From: Panorpa germanica
Taxonomy: Eukaryota > Arthropoda > Insecta > Mecoptera > Panorpidae
Length of the DNA stretch: 64,000 nt
Direction: 5' to 3'
Assembly: GCA_963678705.1 (NCBI GenBank)
Contig: OY783214.1
Span: forward strand, 4,030,001 to 4,094,000
The notes under the pieces were generated by a model. It searched no databases. It had not been told where the DNA came from and was given only the letters and a program-made list of their open reading frames with translations. Position numbers and translations under genes: made by a program. This document shows, piece by piece, positions 23,401 to 34,145 of this stretch. Position 1 is the first letter of the stretch; each line of letters opens with the position of its first letter.

Positions 23401-25384
23401 CATATCACCTGTTTTGCAATACCCGGACTTTAGTAAAAATTTCGTTGTAACCACGGATGCAAGTAAATATGCTATAGGTGCAGTCCTTTCACAAGGTACT
23501 ATTAAGGAAAGCCACCCAATAGCATATGCTTCAAGAACTCTAAATAAGGCACAACAAAATTACACAACTACTGAACGTGAGTTATTAGCAGTAGTATGGG
23601 CTGTGGCTCATTTTAGACCCTATCTCTATGGAAAGTTTTTTAGTATCGTAACAGACCATCAAGCCTTGACTTGGTTAATGAGTATTAAGGACCCGAGTTC
23701 TAGACTTATGCGTTGGCGGATAAAACTAGAGGAATATAATTACGAAGTAATATATAGACCAGGTAGTTCGATTCCACACGTAGATGCCCTAAGTCGCGTA
23801 TACTCACTTCAGGTTGAAACAATGGATGTCACATACGAAAATTATTTAGAAATAATTAAAAATAAAATTATCATAAACAATAAAGTAATTGAACATGATA
23901 AAAGTTTATATGACGCACCGACGTCATTTTCATTAGTAGATTTTGTATCAAAAGATTTTAAAAATTCAATTGGAAATTCTCCTGAATTAATCAATAAATT
24001 TAGTAGTATCAATGCATTTCTAATACAAGAAAAAGAAGTATCAGAAATTGCATATGTTGAAATTGATACTAGATTTATTATCTGTTTAATAATTAAGGAA
24101 TTTCATTTTAATCTACCAAATTATAAAGAAATATTTTTGGCATTAGTGAATCTGAAAAACTTTTGTACTTTACACAAAATTACTAACATAGCTATGAACA
24201 GGTTCGAGTCTGAACTAAGTAAATTAGATTTTGCCCAGTTACGAACTATGATCAGACATATCTTTGATAAAACAAATATAATAGTACACATTTATAATGA
24301 CAATATACTTAAAATTAGTGACCCTGAGTTAATAAACAATGTAATTTCGGAATTTCATGTTAATCCCACAGCAGGCCACTTAGGAGTTTCTAAAACAATT
24401 AAACGATTAAAATCACACTTTAAATTTCCAAGTATGATTAGAAAAGTTAAAAATTTTATTAGACAATGTGTATCATGTCAAAAGAATAAAGTGTGCAAAT
24501 TAAATAAATGCCCATTAACAATTACATCGACTTCGAAACATAGTTTCGAAAGGTTGGCTTTGGACATAGTATATCTTCCCAAGAAAGACGACGACGACAA
24601 ATACAAATACTTACTAACAATACAGGATGACCTTACTAAGTTTACGGAAGCTATTCCTATTATAAACCAGGAGGCAAATACTGTCGCGAAAGCATTAGTA
24701 ACTAACGTTATTTGTAGGTACGGAGTTCCTAATATGATCTTAACAGACCAAGGAACAAATTTCATGTCAAAAATTTTTAAAGATATATGCAAATTGTTAA
24801 AAATTAAACAATTAAAAACAACAGCATTTAGACCAGCAACCAACGGTGCCTTAGAAAGAGTTCATAGAACCCTTGCCGAGTATCTAAGGAATTTTTGTAA
24901 AAAGCAGGATGATTGGATAAATTGGATTCCCTATGCAATGTTCGTGTATAACACAACTCCGCATACAGCGACCGGTTTTACTCCTTTCGAACTAATTTAT
25001 GGACATAAGGCAAATCTGCCTTCAATTTTTTATAAAGAACCAATTGAGGTAAATACTTATAATAATTTTATAGTAGAACTCAAACACAGGTTACAAGTAG
25101 CGAGGGAACTTGCTATAAATAACTTGGTTAAAAGCAAAGAAAAAACAAAATTATATTTTGATAAAAGGGTCAATTCTCTTTTCACACCTGAAGTAAACGA
25201 ACTAGTTTTATTAAGAAATGAACAGTTACCAACTAAAGGACAGTCAAAAAAACTTTTACCCTTATACGTAGGACCGTATAAAGTTACTAAAATTATATCC
25301 CCTGTTAATACAGAAATACTAATTGGTAAAAAACATACGGTAGTTCATAATAATAGGTTGAAGAGATTTTGTACCAATGAATAA
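20435..25384 (+). CDS. Gag-Pol polyprotein of Ty3/gypsy copy 1
   Basis: A 1649-residue single frame. The N-terminal gag part carries a DUF1759-like region at about 115-210 (LSPMQLTVFDGEYINWQSF, later GEPLKLIKNYPLTNDNYE) and a CCHC zinc knuckle at 325-338 (CNHCKKSGHTEKYC). Next come an aspartic protease (FLLDTGSQISLI, about 450) and reverse transcriptase (FRVVVDFRKLNEQ near 755; YLDDVVIFG near 860). RNase H follows (TDASKYAIGAVLSQ near 1007), then integrase with an HHCC zinc region (about 1307-1345), an Asp-Asp-Glu catalytic core (LTDQGTNF near 1435; NGALERVHR) and a C-terminal GPYKV motif near 1612. Gag and pol are in one frame without an env frame. The RT/RH/IN order and motifs are Ty3/gypsy, while the gag type is more usual in BEL/Pao elements. 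It looks whole. Confidence 0.92.
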   Translation: MAPNVHSLTLVENTINLINEFSKNLEVQSTSLTIVELKIKNLDKAWVKYSSIVEALLPTLKNEEASAIVSKSIEVESIYDDTLIYLLNYKQTFENDTHIVDDSKSIDSIKNLNLSPMQLTVFDGEYINWQSFMELFTNLIRNNSKLSSIEKMHYLKLNLSGEPLKLIKNYPLTNDNYEIVWNILCKRYDNKVALIETCLNNLINYNVIRLESEINIKKLLDEINESIRALTELGIYSNHSDFMLIHILKTKLDFNSSKEWENRNNSELPTLNEFTEFLERRWRNLERRRHIKVKTYPSVPNSNSKPVSSKQIPNKVETKTKNLFCNHCKKSGHTEKYCFIKKENLDTGNPIAQVNTCREATILSEPSTCCERSKHLISDGSQVSFTNKTQHNSNNELCFFYDFDEINTGNLQNNNDILSFDSKNKNVKAKQTVDTIQFKMVAAKAKTVSFLLDTGSQISLIKQNILNNNVRINNKSKILLKGISEGTPYTLGSLKTSIILDSNKSKQTLQVVSENFPIKHDGIIGLDILRKLNAVINLKMNSVQFSERGKVIELPLININNIVLPARTRKIIPMSGSTVGVCVARELLPEVFLANALIKPVKNIFYISIINSSIKNIILSNFKPNIIPIDQFSIYHFSKSSPNNRKELLLNNLNLSHVNSELVTELIEICDSFNDIFFLPGDKLSCTSALSHKIKINSSKPVNVKPYRLPHAQKEIVEKHIQELLVNNIIEESDSPYNAPLLVVPKKPDALGNKQFRVVVDFRKLNEQTTSDAYPLPLIHDILDQLSGAKFFSTLDLASGFHQVPMLPEDKEKTAFSANFKHYQFVRMPFGLKGAPPMFQRLMSHVLTGLQGIDCLIYLDDVVIFGKNISEHNQRLKNVFSKLREHNLKLQPSKCNFLHKDLIYLGHVINETGILPDPSKVEAIKNFPIPNSPKQIKTFLGMSGYYRRHIPHYAEIAKPLYNAANSNVKVLEWSDQCDESFKTLKNKLTISPVLQYPDFSKNFVVTTDASKYAIGAVLSQGTIKESHPIAYASRTLNKAQQNYTTTERELLAVVWAVAHFRPYLYGKFFSIVTDHQALTWLMSIKDPSSRLMRWRIKLEEYNYEVIYRPGSSIPHVDALSRVYSLQVETMDVTYENYLEIIKNKIIINNKVIEHDKSLYDAPTSFSLVDFVSKDFKNSIGNSPELINKFSSINAFLIQEKEVSEIAYVEIDTRFIICLIIKEFHFNLPNYKEIFLALVNLKNFCTLHKITNIAMNRFESELSKLDFAQLRTMIRHIFDKTNIIVHIYNDNILKISDPELINNVISEFHVNPTAGHLGVSKTIKRLKSHFKFPSMIRKVKNFIRQCVSCQKNKVCKLNKCPLTITSTSKHSFERLALDIVYLPKKDDDDKYKYLLTIQDDLTKFTEAIPIINQEANTVAKALVTNVICRYGVPNMILTDQGTNFMSKIFKDICKLLKIKQLKTTAFRPATNGALERVHRTLAEYLRNFCKKQDDWINWIPYAMFVYNTTPHTATGFTPFELIYGHKANLPSIFYKEPIEVNTYNNFIVELKHRLQVARELAINNLVKSKEKTKLYFDKRVNSLFTPEVNELVLLRNEQLPTKGQSKKLLPLYVGPYKVTKIISPVNTEILIGKKHTVVHNNRLKRFCTNE

Positions 25385-25669
25385 AAACTTGACGAATGAA
25401 ATGGATTTTGTCAGGGATGATTGTTTTGTGGAGCAGTGTTAACTCTATACGATGGGATCAGAATCGTTGTCGACACTTTGCTTCTCTTTTTGTTTTTTTC
25501 TAGAATTGTAACTCGTATATTTTGTTTTTATACGTGTCCCTTTTTTTTTGAAAGGGGGTGTTGTGATATGTACGACATCTCCCCTATCACAATTTTTCCT
25601 TTTTCTTTTCCTTAGAGCAGAAACGCATATGTTTTGTTTTATATGCGTTCCTTTTCTTTGGTTGAGGAG
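25385..25669 (+). promoter_or_regulatory. 3' untranslated region with polypurine tract
   Basis: GGTTGAGGAG sits directly before the 3' LTR and is the presumed plus-strand primer. A more classical purine tract, GAAAGGGGG, followed by TGTTGTGATATGTACGACAT, lies about 110 bases upstream and resembles a second LTR start. Two short hairpins (CGTATA ... TATACG and ACGCATAT ... ATATGCGT) frame the region. The same arrangement is present in copy 2. Confidence 0.55.
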
Positions 25670-26449
25670 TGTTGTAAGTACGCATATGTCGCACTTACCT
25701 TTTATTTTTAATGATATTAAATGTTAATTATGTAATAGAATTATATTATGTAAACAGTTTTTGTATTAGTATTAAGATTGTAAAGAATAATTATTTAAGT
25801 TTAGCGCTTATAAATATTGTCTCTGGTTTGTGGAGATTAATATTGATTTAATGCTGGTAATTCAGTATTGGCGTTCTGTGATGTGAAATAAATTATTATA
25901 TATTAAATTGCACAAGACGCTGAAAGCCAGTCTTCTCCTGAGTCTCAACCAAGTGTTTACTAATTGTACTTCGTTCGTACAATACTCCAATTGTAACATC
26001 TAAGTATTCAATAGTGAGCACATTTTAACTATTAATCAAATTATAACACTAGAATTACATTTTGTTTTATATCTGGCATCTTTATTAATCCAATAAAATA
26101 CTATTGTAATTAAGTACGTAGATATAATATTACAACGAATAAATGATATATTTTAATAAAAGTGTTTGTATTAATAGTAATAAAAAGATACTAATTGTTC
26201 AACCGTCGTATGTTGCAACGAGGTTACTTTAGACCGCTCAAGTATTCTCTAATTGCAACAATACACCGTCTTAACAAGAATCCTATTAATCATCTGAAGA
26301 GACTTAATTCTTATCAACGTGAGTAATTCAAGAAGGTGGATGATCGTCAAACTGAAGAATCTACTTCCAGAAACTAGCAACACTGCGTGATGTATTAGCA
26401 AGCTGAGTAATCTCCTTTTAGAACGACAATCCGACCTCTTTTTACAACA
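25670..26449 (+). repeat. 3' LTR of copy 1, chimeric
   Basis: 780 bp by alignment of its TTTACAACA end. It matches the 5' LTR up to about 26270; beyond that the sequence is similar but clearly diverged. The bases after the end read TTGATGTCAGGTG, like a mutated primer-binding site rather than host flank. Confidence 0.75.
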
Positions 26450-26520
26450 TTGATGTCAGGTGTAACATCCGCCCTCGAATCATACTCACAACAATACATT
26501 CTCCAATAGTTATACTATAT
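26450..26520 (+). repeat. primer site and leader remnant of an older LTR element
   Basis: TGATGTCAGGTG at 26451 parallels TGGTGTCAGGTG after the 5' LTRs. The following sequence does not match the leader of copies 1 and 2, so either a different subfamily or decay is implied. Confidence 0.4.
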
Positions 26521-27099
26521 TCTAAAAGAAAATTAAAACCTTTACAAAATATTATAAATTTGAAGTGAATGTAGACAACAGACAATTAAACAAATTAAAA
26601 CTATTTTGGAAGTAATAAAAATATTTAAAAAATGAAAAATACAACACAAACCTGCGAGTAAAGTATACCATTATTATAATAAAACAAAATCACTTGCACA
26701 GAAAATTATTTACAGAGAAATGTATGCAGCAGAACTATTTCAAGTTGTGAGTGACATTGAATGTTGAAATAACATTTTCTACCTGTCACTGTAGGGGGCA
26801 GAATACCGTTGGGTTAAACCTAAACAGGGTATTTTACAGAGCTACACAAATATTTAACAATAATAATCTAAAAATCTATTTCCTTTTTGAAATTATTTTG
26901 TCTAAATTTTTGTAGGCAACGATACTGTCACTATAATTAAGATTTTATTTTGTTTTGTTATTAAGGAGGCGCAAGACCTTTATGTAAATGATGAAAATGT
27001 CGTGAAATTTGGACAATCGATAAAATACATGCTGTCTCAAAATTTTAGTGACCTAGGTTTATGGTTTACTTTTCAGAAATGATTTAAAACAGCCAATTT

Positions 27100-27101
<2 letters not shown>

Positions 27102-27180
<79 letters not shown>
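27102..27180. repeat. (TA)n microsatellite
   Basis: About 79 bases of pure alternating TA, directly joined to the 5' end of the insert at 27181. It is expanded compared with the short CATATATA found at this place in sister MITE copies. Confidence 0.95.
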
Positions 27181-27181
<1 letters not shown>

Positions 27182-27512
27182 TAGCTGTCCCGGCCACGCG
27201 TTGCTGTGCCTAACGTAGCGCCATCTATTGAATATTTACTCAATCTAGTCAACAGATTTCGAGTTACTCAACAGAATATTTACTCAATCTAGTCAACAGA
27301 TGTCGCCATCATCGTCGCCCGATGTCATATGTCATATACAGATAATTAATAGACAAATAATTAGCAATAAGATAAATAAATTGAGATGTAAGCTATCCTA
27401 TCTTTTAAGTTGGGTCAAACTGCACACGGTGTACAAATTTCATTAAAATCGGTTAAGTAGTTTAGGAGTCCATAGCGGACAACACAGTGACACGTAATTT
27501 ATATATATTAAG
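27181..27512 (+). mobile_element. short non-LTR (RTE-type) or SINE insertion
   Basis: Starts CTAGCTGTCCCGGCCACGCG and ends with AAATCGGTTAAGTAGTTTAG, then AGTCCATAGCGGACA and TAATTTATATATATTAAG. The start and the AAAATCGGTT...TAG...CATA tail are a hallmark of short RTE-related retroelements found across insects, often next to TA repeats. It is too short to code. There is an internal near-duplication of TTACTCAATCTAGTCAACAG. Family level is uncertain. Confidence 0.55.
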
Positions 27513-28527
27513 AAGATATATCATAAATTTTAGCTCAATTTCACTACTTAACATAATTTAACTAAGAAAAAATTGTGATACAGGTTTTAAAAATTACGTG
27601 TACGAGTATATAAAAAAATCTTTTTATTGGATACTTATTTACGAAAATAATTAAATAAAACCAAATCGAGAGGGAAATTCATAATAAAACGAGAGTATAC
27701 TAAAAGAAATGAATAAAATTGAGCTAAATTTTACACCATTATACATTTCTTTCAGCAGCGTTATCAAATTTAATATTACTTTTTAAAAATATTAAATTTG
27801 AATTGTATTAATATAAATTTGACTTTGATGATAGGTAATTTTAACAGACAAAAAGTAATTCATTTTCAAAGGCACAGTACCAATGTTTGGAATATCATTC
27901 CTCATATATTTCGTATTTCGTATCAGCGAGAAATAAATTCTTTGCATAGACGGTACGTATAGTACCTCCTTAACATAAAAAATGATATTATTAATGTCAT
28001 AAAATATCCAATTATGCAAATAAATAAATAATAGATACAAAATATCGTATAAAATAAACAAAAATTCGTTGCAAGTATTTATAATATAACAATTAATTAA
28101 AAGGCATTGACATTATAGGCACTCCTCTTCCGTCTTCTTGATTAATAACACCCGTCCCCTGCCCCTGCACCGCCGTGGTTCGTTATAACTTTCTATTCTT
28201 ATTAATGGTTCAGTTATCTTTAATTAAGCACGATTGTGACGGTTGTGCATGAGTACGGCGATATGTACTTGAACATTTTACGAGTATGTGTGGCTTATGT
28301 AATACCAGTACAATTGACTTGCGATTTTTACGAAAACTATATTATTTATACATTTGAATTCCTTTACAGGGTGATCTGAATGAGGTGATACTATTTGAAA
28401 ATATCTTTTCAATTAAGGTACTTCTCTACAGAATTTTATAAAATTTAAATATAATGTTAATTTAAGTGTACTTAGTTTAACTACAATATTTAAAATATTT
28501 TAACGAGCTGTAAAGTGAGATATTAAT

Positions 28528-28760
28528 AATGGGATTGCGAACTATGTCTTCATTTTATTTATAACATTGGTTACCAGAACCCGAAAAATCCAATTATTGT
28601 TTAATAACTCCTTATATTAAAAAAGTCATTTTGACTTTTTAATTATTAAACGGATTCGACGTTGTAAAAAATTCCAATACATGTGACGTCAAATGTATTA
28701 CTAACAGCTAGTTGTGTATCCTATGAAGTATTACATAAAATAATCTCAACAACGTAATTG
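28528..28760 (-). mobile_element. MITE family A, minus-strand partial copy
   Basis: Read on the minus strand it ends with ATAGTTCGCAATCCCATT, parallel to ATAGGACACAAGCCCATT of the other copies. It shares AAGGAGTTATTAAA, CGTTTAATAATTAAAAAGTC and CAGCTGTTAGTAATA-type segments. The opposite end is not clear. Confidence 0.5.
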
Positions 28761-31202
28761 CACTTAGTCTGTATGTGCTTATAAATTGAATACATTTTCC
28801 GATAAAAAATTAAATACTATCCTATATGCAGTTTACGTAATTTTTGTACTTAATATCCAACTATACTTTTGTCTTTAATGAACTACTTAAATTGTTTTTC
28901 AATAACATTTTGGAATAATACCCTGAGCAAAGTCGAGTACGTGGCTATTATAAAACATAACATATTTTTGGTAACTTAAAGAAACTAAACTTAAATCAAA
29001 CTGTTTTATCTCAATCTGCAAGCATTTACTATTCCATCAAAAAACGTCTCAATCAGTTGTTACACCCTGTACATTATAATTTTTGAAAATTGAATTGATT
29101 TAATTTTGCTGACGCATCACTGATTATTTACAGCGGTTCTTTTATCACGAACATTATTTTCTTTAACAACATTATTTAATTTAAATATTTTCAGTGTTAG
29201 TTTGTGTATAACTGAATTTACAAGTTGAAACAAATAATAAAGGCAGAAGGTATAACGGTTTGGTTTGTATGAAATGTCGGGTTCTTTTATTCCAGAAATT
29301 AGTTACAATAAATAACTTAAGTGTATTATCTTATGCCCCGTACACATTTGTACGACTTAAACATGTGACATCCAACATTTATATATTTTCTTACATAAGT
29401 TAACTTTATTTAGACATGAGTGTACTAAATGTATTGTAATTTTAACGTAGACTAGTACGATTTTAACATGCACCACTTTAAAATCTCTAAGTATGCTATC
29501 TTTAAAACTCTATGATATTTCTATGATACAGAAATGTTTTTCAATCTTCAAACTATAAAGGATTGCGATTTTGAATTTAATCTCAAACAAATAAGTCAAA
29601 TAGATGCTTAGTCTCTCTATGTTGATATTTGCTTTAGTAGAACATCTTCACTATTGCACACGGTATATGAAACTAAGCCTTCCGATATGACAAGATTCCA
29701 AATCCAATATCAAAAACAATTAGTTAAATAAAATATCTCTGTTTTGCGGTAAGTGTTCATAAAGTTACCACCGTATCGTGATAGGAGTCACACTAGTGTG
29801 GACGTGTTGTACAACTTCTTCCAACAAACGTTGAATATCTTATGTTTAAATCGCACCTATGTGTATCAGGCATTACATATAAATAATAATTTTACAAAAT
29901 ATTTACTCATTAAACGACAATTAATGGTCGTTGCAGTCACCACAAAAAGTATGCACAGAGAACAATTCTACATCTATATATAATAAGGAAATATAAATTT
30001 CTGCTGTATTTATATACTGATATAACCTAGTCAGTACAAGGACGGCTGTAAATAACAGTGTCGTGTATACAGTATGGTATACATAGTTGCCGCTATTGTA
30101 CAACACATGGGTCACATAGATTCGACAACATCGCATTAAATGTGAAAGAGATAGAAAATAATAAGACATCGGTCTCATGAAGCGAAATATCTAATTCAAA
30201 TACAATGGCTGTTTTTATTTAGATGAGAGCACCGGTTTAGAACGCACATGGGTCTGAATTAGAATTAGAATTAGAATTCAATTTCAACTGTAATATTTTA
30301 TTTTATGTTTACTACACAACAAAAAAAATTAAATACATAAATGAACTTTGGCACAAATTTGTATTAATAAAAAGTCCAGATACTGACACAATCAATAATT
30401 TTATATATTATTTTTCTTTTTACGAAAATTATAGACTGGTGTAACCACACGTAAAATATATTCGCCCTATTACTCTCCGTTGATCAAATTTATGTAGAGC
30501 GCAAAAAGACCAATCGGTTTTTAATTTTATTTTAATAAGTTGCAATATTATAGGAAATTAAAATAGTAAATAAAAGCCAATATAAATATTAAAAAAAAAA
30601 AATTTGAAAAATGGAATTACAAGATCAGACGATAATCAGCCCGTTGCAAAGCGACGGTCATTTAATATGTTTCATTTAAAATCAATAAATTATTTCGTGT
30701 TTTAGTTAAAAATCTTTTTTAAAAAAAATACAATGTTCTTCACTTAAATTAATATTGCATGAGTAGTTTTCTGATAGCAGCGCAGTTGTCACTCACACCA
30801 CCATTTGCAGAAACATTATATCAACGTTCATTGACCTACATAATAAAACGTAGTCGCGAAAGTTACAGAATCCAACTGCAGTACACTGTGTGTCATTGGA
30901 ATATGCATGCACACTAGTACCAGTACTTCGAAAGTACATGCACTATGAATTGAATACTCATATTTTTTTTTTTTGTATTTGTGTAAGAATATGAGTCATT
31001 GTTCATTACGCGATATCCGCCATTTGTTTTATTATATGCATGCATATAATAAAATAATGCAATAACAATTATGTGTGTATATAAAATGCAACATACTTGC
31101 ATATTGTACGTGTGCTTAATGTTATTTGATTCATAAAAGCAAACGACTTTTATTATTCAAATTTCAAAAGAAAAATTACAATATTGTGTAGTTAATTAGT
31201 TA
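28761..31202. other. intronic DNA with a repeat pair member
   Basis: At 29790-29835 the complement of GTTTGTTGGAAGAAGTTGTA and CAACACGTCCACAC is shared with 41055-41095 in opposite orientation, and CCCGTACACA at 29336 recurs at 41039. This suggests a further DNA element whose limits I could not fix. A short GAATTA repeat lies near 30255-30280. No gene is supported. Confidence 0.35.
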
Positions 31203-31310
31203 GAGGCCATCCAATAATTACGTCACACGCAAATGAAGGAGAAGGAGGCCACTAAAGTGGGACAAGAGGGGGAGCGGAGTCACATTTAAGGGCCTATTTT
31301 GTAACTTTTG
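31203..31310 (-). mobile_element. MITE family D, solo end
   Basis: GAGGCCATCCAATAATTACG then TCACACGCAAATGAAGGAG matches the complement of the right end of 16128-16311. No partner end was found to the right. Confidence 0.4.
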
Positions 31311-32042
31311 AAGATTTTTCAAAACCTAAAGCTCAAAAAAAAAACTCTGAAGGTAAAGTATTTTAAGAAGAATAGAGTGTTATATAAATAAATAATAATA
31401 ATCGAAAGATATTATTGCCACGATGTGAAAAGAACAATAAACCCATAAAACAGCAACCATATCGAAATTGAAAACAATCAAAATCGCTACAAACGATTAA
31501 TAATATTTTTTATTTATCTTTTCTTTTGTTTACGATTTCAAGCGTATCAAAGTGAAACGATTTCGTATTATTGTTTTAATTAAAGCATAGCATATTGCAT
31601 TTTAATAACTATATTGGGTTTGTAGCAAAACAATGGGACATTAAAACAACAATAGTAATAGTAAATGTAATAGTAAACCATATTTGCATTTTATTTACTA
31701 TTAAATATGCTAGTTTTATTTGTTGTTTTTTCATTATCTTTGTGCATCGGCTGTTGTTTTCATTAAAATTGCAGAAACCACGTGGAAACGATTATATCTA
31801 TTATGTAATGTAATTGCTTTGAATTTGTAGAAACTGCGAGTTTTTAAATGTATTTTAGTCACCACCTACATACACACTATCAAAGTCAATAAACATTGTT
31901 TTTGTATTTCGGATCTTATGCGAAATATGTTCCCTTTAAGCCTCATTCCCACTAACTGAGTTTTAGTTTTAGTATTTAAAGTTTTAACCTAAAATGTATG
32001 TTCAGCTTGTGAAATATAAAAAAATAAAATTAATTATATTAA

Positions 32043-33225
32043 GAGAGGGGTAAGGTCAAAACGATAAAAAAGAAGCATATTTTCGATAATGTTTTTTGAT
32101 GACACAGTTAATATATAATTATTTTTATAATTACTACATGATAAAATGACATTTGAAGAATACTTTGAGAAATTTTCATAAATAAATATTAAGAAATGAG
32201 CCATTGACAGCGAATCTCCGCAGACATCACAAAAAAAAGTAACATTGCGATGTCACTCATAACTCATCACTGGATTTTCTGAAATCGAAAAACCAAAGTC
32301 AAAATACCGGTTTTTTATGAAAAGAATCAGAAATTTTATTTTAAATATGTTAAAATAAAAAAATAAAAAAAACTGGACAGCGTTACCTCGACATTTATGT
32401 AAAGAAAGAGTGTGCAAAATTTCAAAAGAATTTGTGCAGTAGATTTTGAGCTAGAGAAGGCACCGACTCTGAAAAACCTAACTGTGAGAAAACGACGAGT
32501 GGTGAAGACTTAAAACTCTACATCTCCGACAGTTTTACTCCAATCGACTTCAAATTTTTACACAATAAACTTAATATGTTGTACATTAATATAAATAAAT
32601 AAAAAAAAAGAAGTTGAAATCGGGTACGTCTACATCTATAATAATAAGAGTAATCGTCTTGAGCAGTTAATCACTTCACACATTATTATTCTTTTACTTC
32701 CAAGGAACATTGTGCTCAAAAGGCGCATAGAGACATGTATCTGCACCAATCATTACTATTATAACATTTAAAAAATCCTGTTGTAGGCTATTGATGTTGA
32801 TCTAGTAAGGTGAACTACACATAGATTGCGCAGTTATCATAATAACAAAATTCCCTGAGACCATAATTAAATGCAATAATAAAACATGATAATAATTAGA
32901 AGGAATACTCATTTAAAAAAATGTCTCGTTGACAACCAACTCAGAGGGGTAAAGTGCGGAGAGACGGGTGTGTAGGCGTGGCTAACATGTGTTATCTGAG
33001 CGATAAGATCTGTTTGTAAGTGTAATTAAGATTTCCAGTGTAGGCAAGCGGCATGACGTAAGATAGATGACGTAGTATTCCTTAGGTACGTGCATCTTTA
33101 ATCGAAAATAATAAAGTATTGAAGTTTAAGGTTAAACCTATAAATCTATAATTTCAAATTTGCACGATAAAATAGCACGAATAACGAAAATATACTTTTC
33201 TTTATCGTTTTGACTTTACACCCCC
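32043..33225. mobile_element. TTAA-flanked DNA transposon, non-autonomous
   Basis: Left end GAGAGGGGTAAGGTCAAAAC then GATAAAAAAGAAGCATATTT; the right end complement is GGGGGTGTAAAGTCAAAACG then ATAAAGAAAAGTATATTT. TTAA lies at 32039-32042 and 33226-33229. The inverted ends are about 50 bases long and well conserved. There is no transposase frame. piggyBac-like or Kolobok-like on the basis of the duplication; not assigned further. Confidence 0.65.
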
Positions 33226-33507
33226 TTAACTCATTCTGATTACAATAGGGATGTAACGCAAAACCCTAGAGAGTCCCAATCGAGCAAAGCTAGTAAAGTT
33301 TCCCAAAAATCATGATAAAATTTGTGGGAACTCTGCTCATTTATCATTAATAGCGAGAAGTAGTTTTTGACAACATCTCCACTACACAAATTATTTCAGC
33401 CAGCGATACGCCAGCAGCTGTTAAAACTAATTAACAATTTATCTCGACCACTTTAATTAATTAGTGTTAACTATTTCTTAAAATAATTTTCAAATTTATG
33501 CAATAAC

Positions 33508-34145
33508 AATGGGCTTGTGTCCTCATTTTTTAGTGGTCGATTTTTCAATTGTTGATTGAAATTGATGTTAATAAATGTGTATTGGTGTGTCTATTTTATT
33601 AAATATCTAAATATTGACGGAGATATAGCTATTAAAAGTTTGAATTGTAGTTTTAGCGCTAGAAATGGTCGACCATATTTGTATGACTTGAAATGCATTT
33701 TAACGTCAGTTATTTGTTGAGCAGGTCAGTGCTGTGGTAATGTTCTGTAGCTGTTGGTATTCAAATAATCAAATTAAGTCAAAGAATAATAAGTTTTGAT
33801 TTTATTTAACCCTGCTAAGGCAGACATAATATTGAAATTTTATTATTCCTTGAAATAGTTGTAAATAATATTTGATATTTTGATATATAAATACAAATAG
33901 GAGAGATTTATGGGCTGTAAGGTTGGTAACCTTACACAAGGATTGTGATGTCACATGCACTTGGAATGTGTACAACGTTGAATCCCTTTAATAATTAAGG
34001 AGACAAAATGACTTTTTTTAATTGTTAATATCTCTTAACATATAAGGAGTTATTAAAATAATTGAACATTTGAGGTTCTAGTAACCCACTTTATCAATAT
34101 ATAGTACACTTTTATAGAAATTAAGACATAGGACACAAGCCCATT
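33508..34145 (+). mobile_element. MITE family A, full copy
   Basis: Inverted termini AATGGGCTTGTGTCCT and AGGACACAAGCCCATT bound a 638-bp segment. The right half is nearly identical to 1-195, and the left half aligns with the diverged copy at 2489. A target duplication could not be read with certainty, and no protein is encoded. Confidence 0.65.

Larger units (their letters stand above)
18684..26449 (+). mobile_element. Ty3/gypsy LTR retrotransposon, copy 1
   Basis: The element consists of a 5' LTR, a tRNA-type primer site, a leader of nearly 1 kb, a single gag-pol frame, a short 3' untranslated region and a 3' LTR. The interior is almost identical to copy 2 at 52759-60648. LTRs start TGTTGTAAGTACGCATATG and end TTTACAACA. 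The two LTRs agree for roughly the first 600 bases, but the last ~180 bases of the 3' LTR are clearly different. The flanks share no target duplication: ATAC precedes the 5' LTR and TTGA follows the 3' LTR. A primer-site-like sequence follows the 3' LTR. The coding part looks whole. The structure fits a young element recombined with an older relative. It lies antisense in intron 1 of the corepressor gene. Confidence 0.9.
26965..27969 (+). mobile_element. TTAA-type MITE family C, with insertion
   Basis: Left end GGAGGCGCAAGACCTTTATG, right end complementary to GGAGGTACTATACGTACCG, both flanked by TTAA (26961-26964 and 27970-27973). The interior aligns with 17423-18153 except for the (TA)n tract and the non-LTR/SINE-like insert at 27102-27512. 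No open frame. Confidence 0.75.

Noticed and set aside
25421-25615. 64-residue frame after gag-pol (also at 59652) as an env or accessory gene
   Set aside because: Too short, hydrophobic through poly-T composition, and covering the purine tract region; no envelope features.
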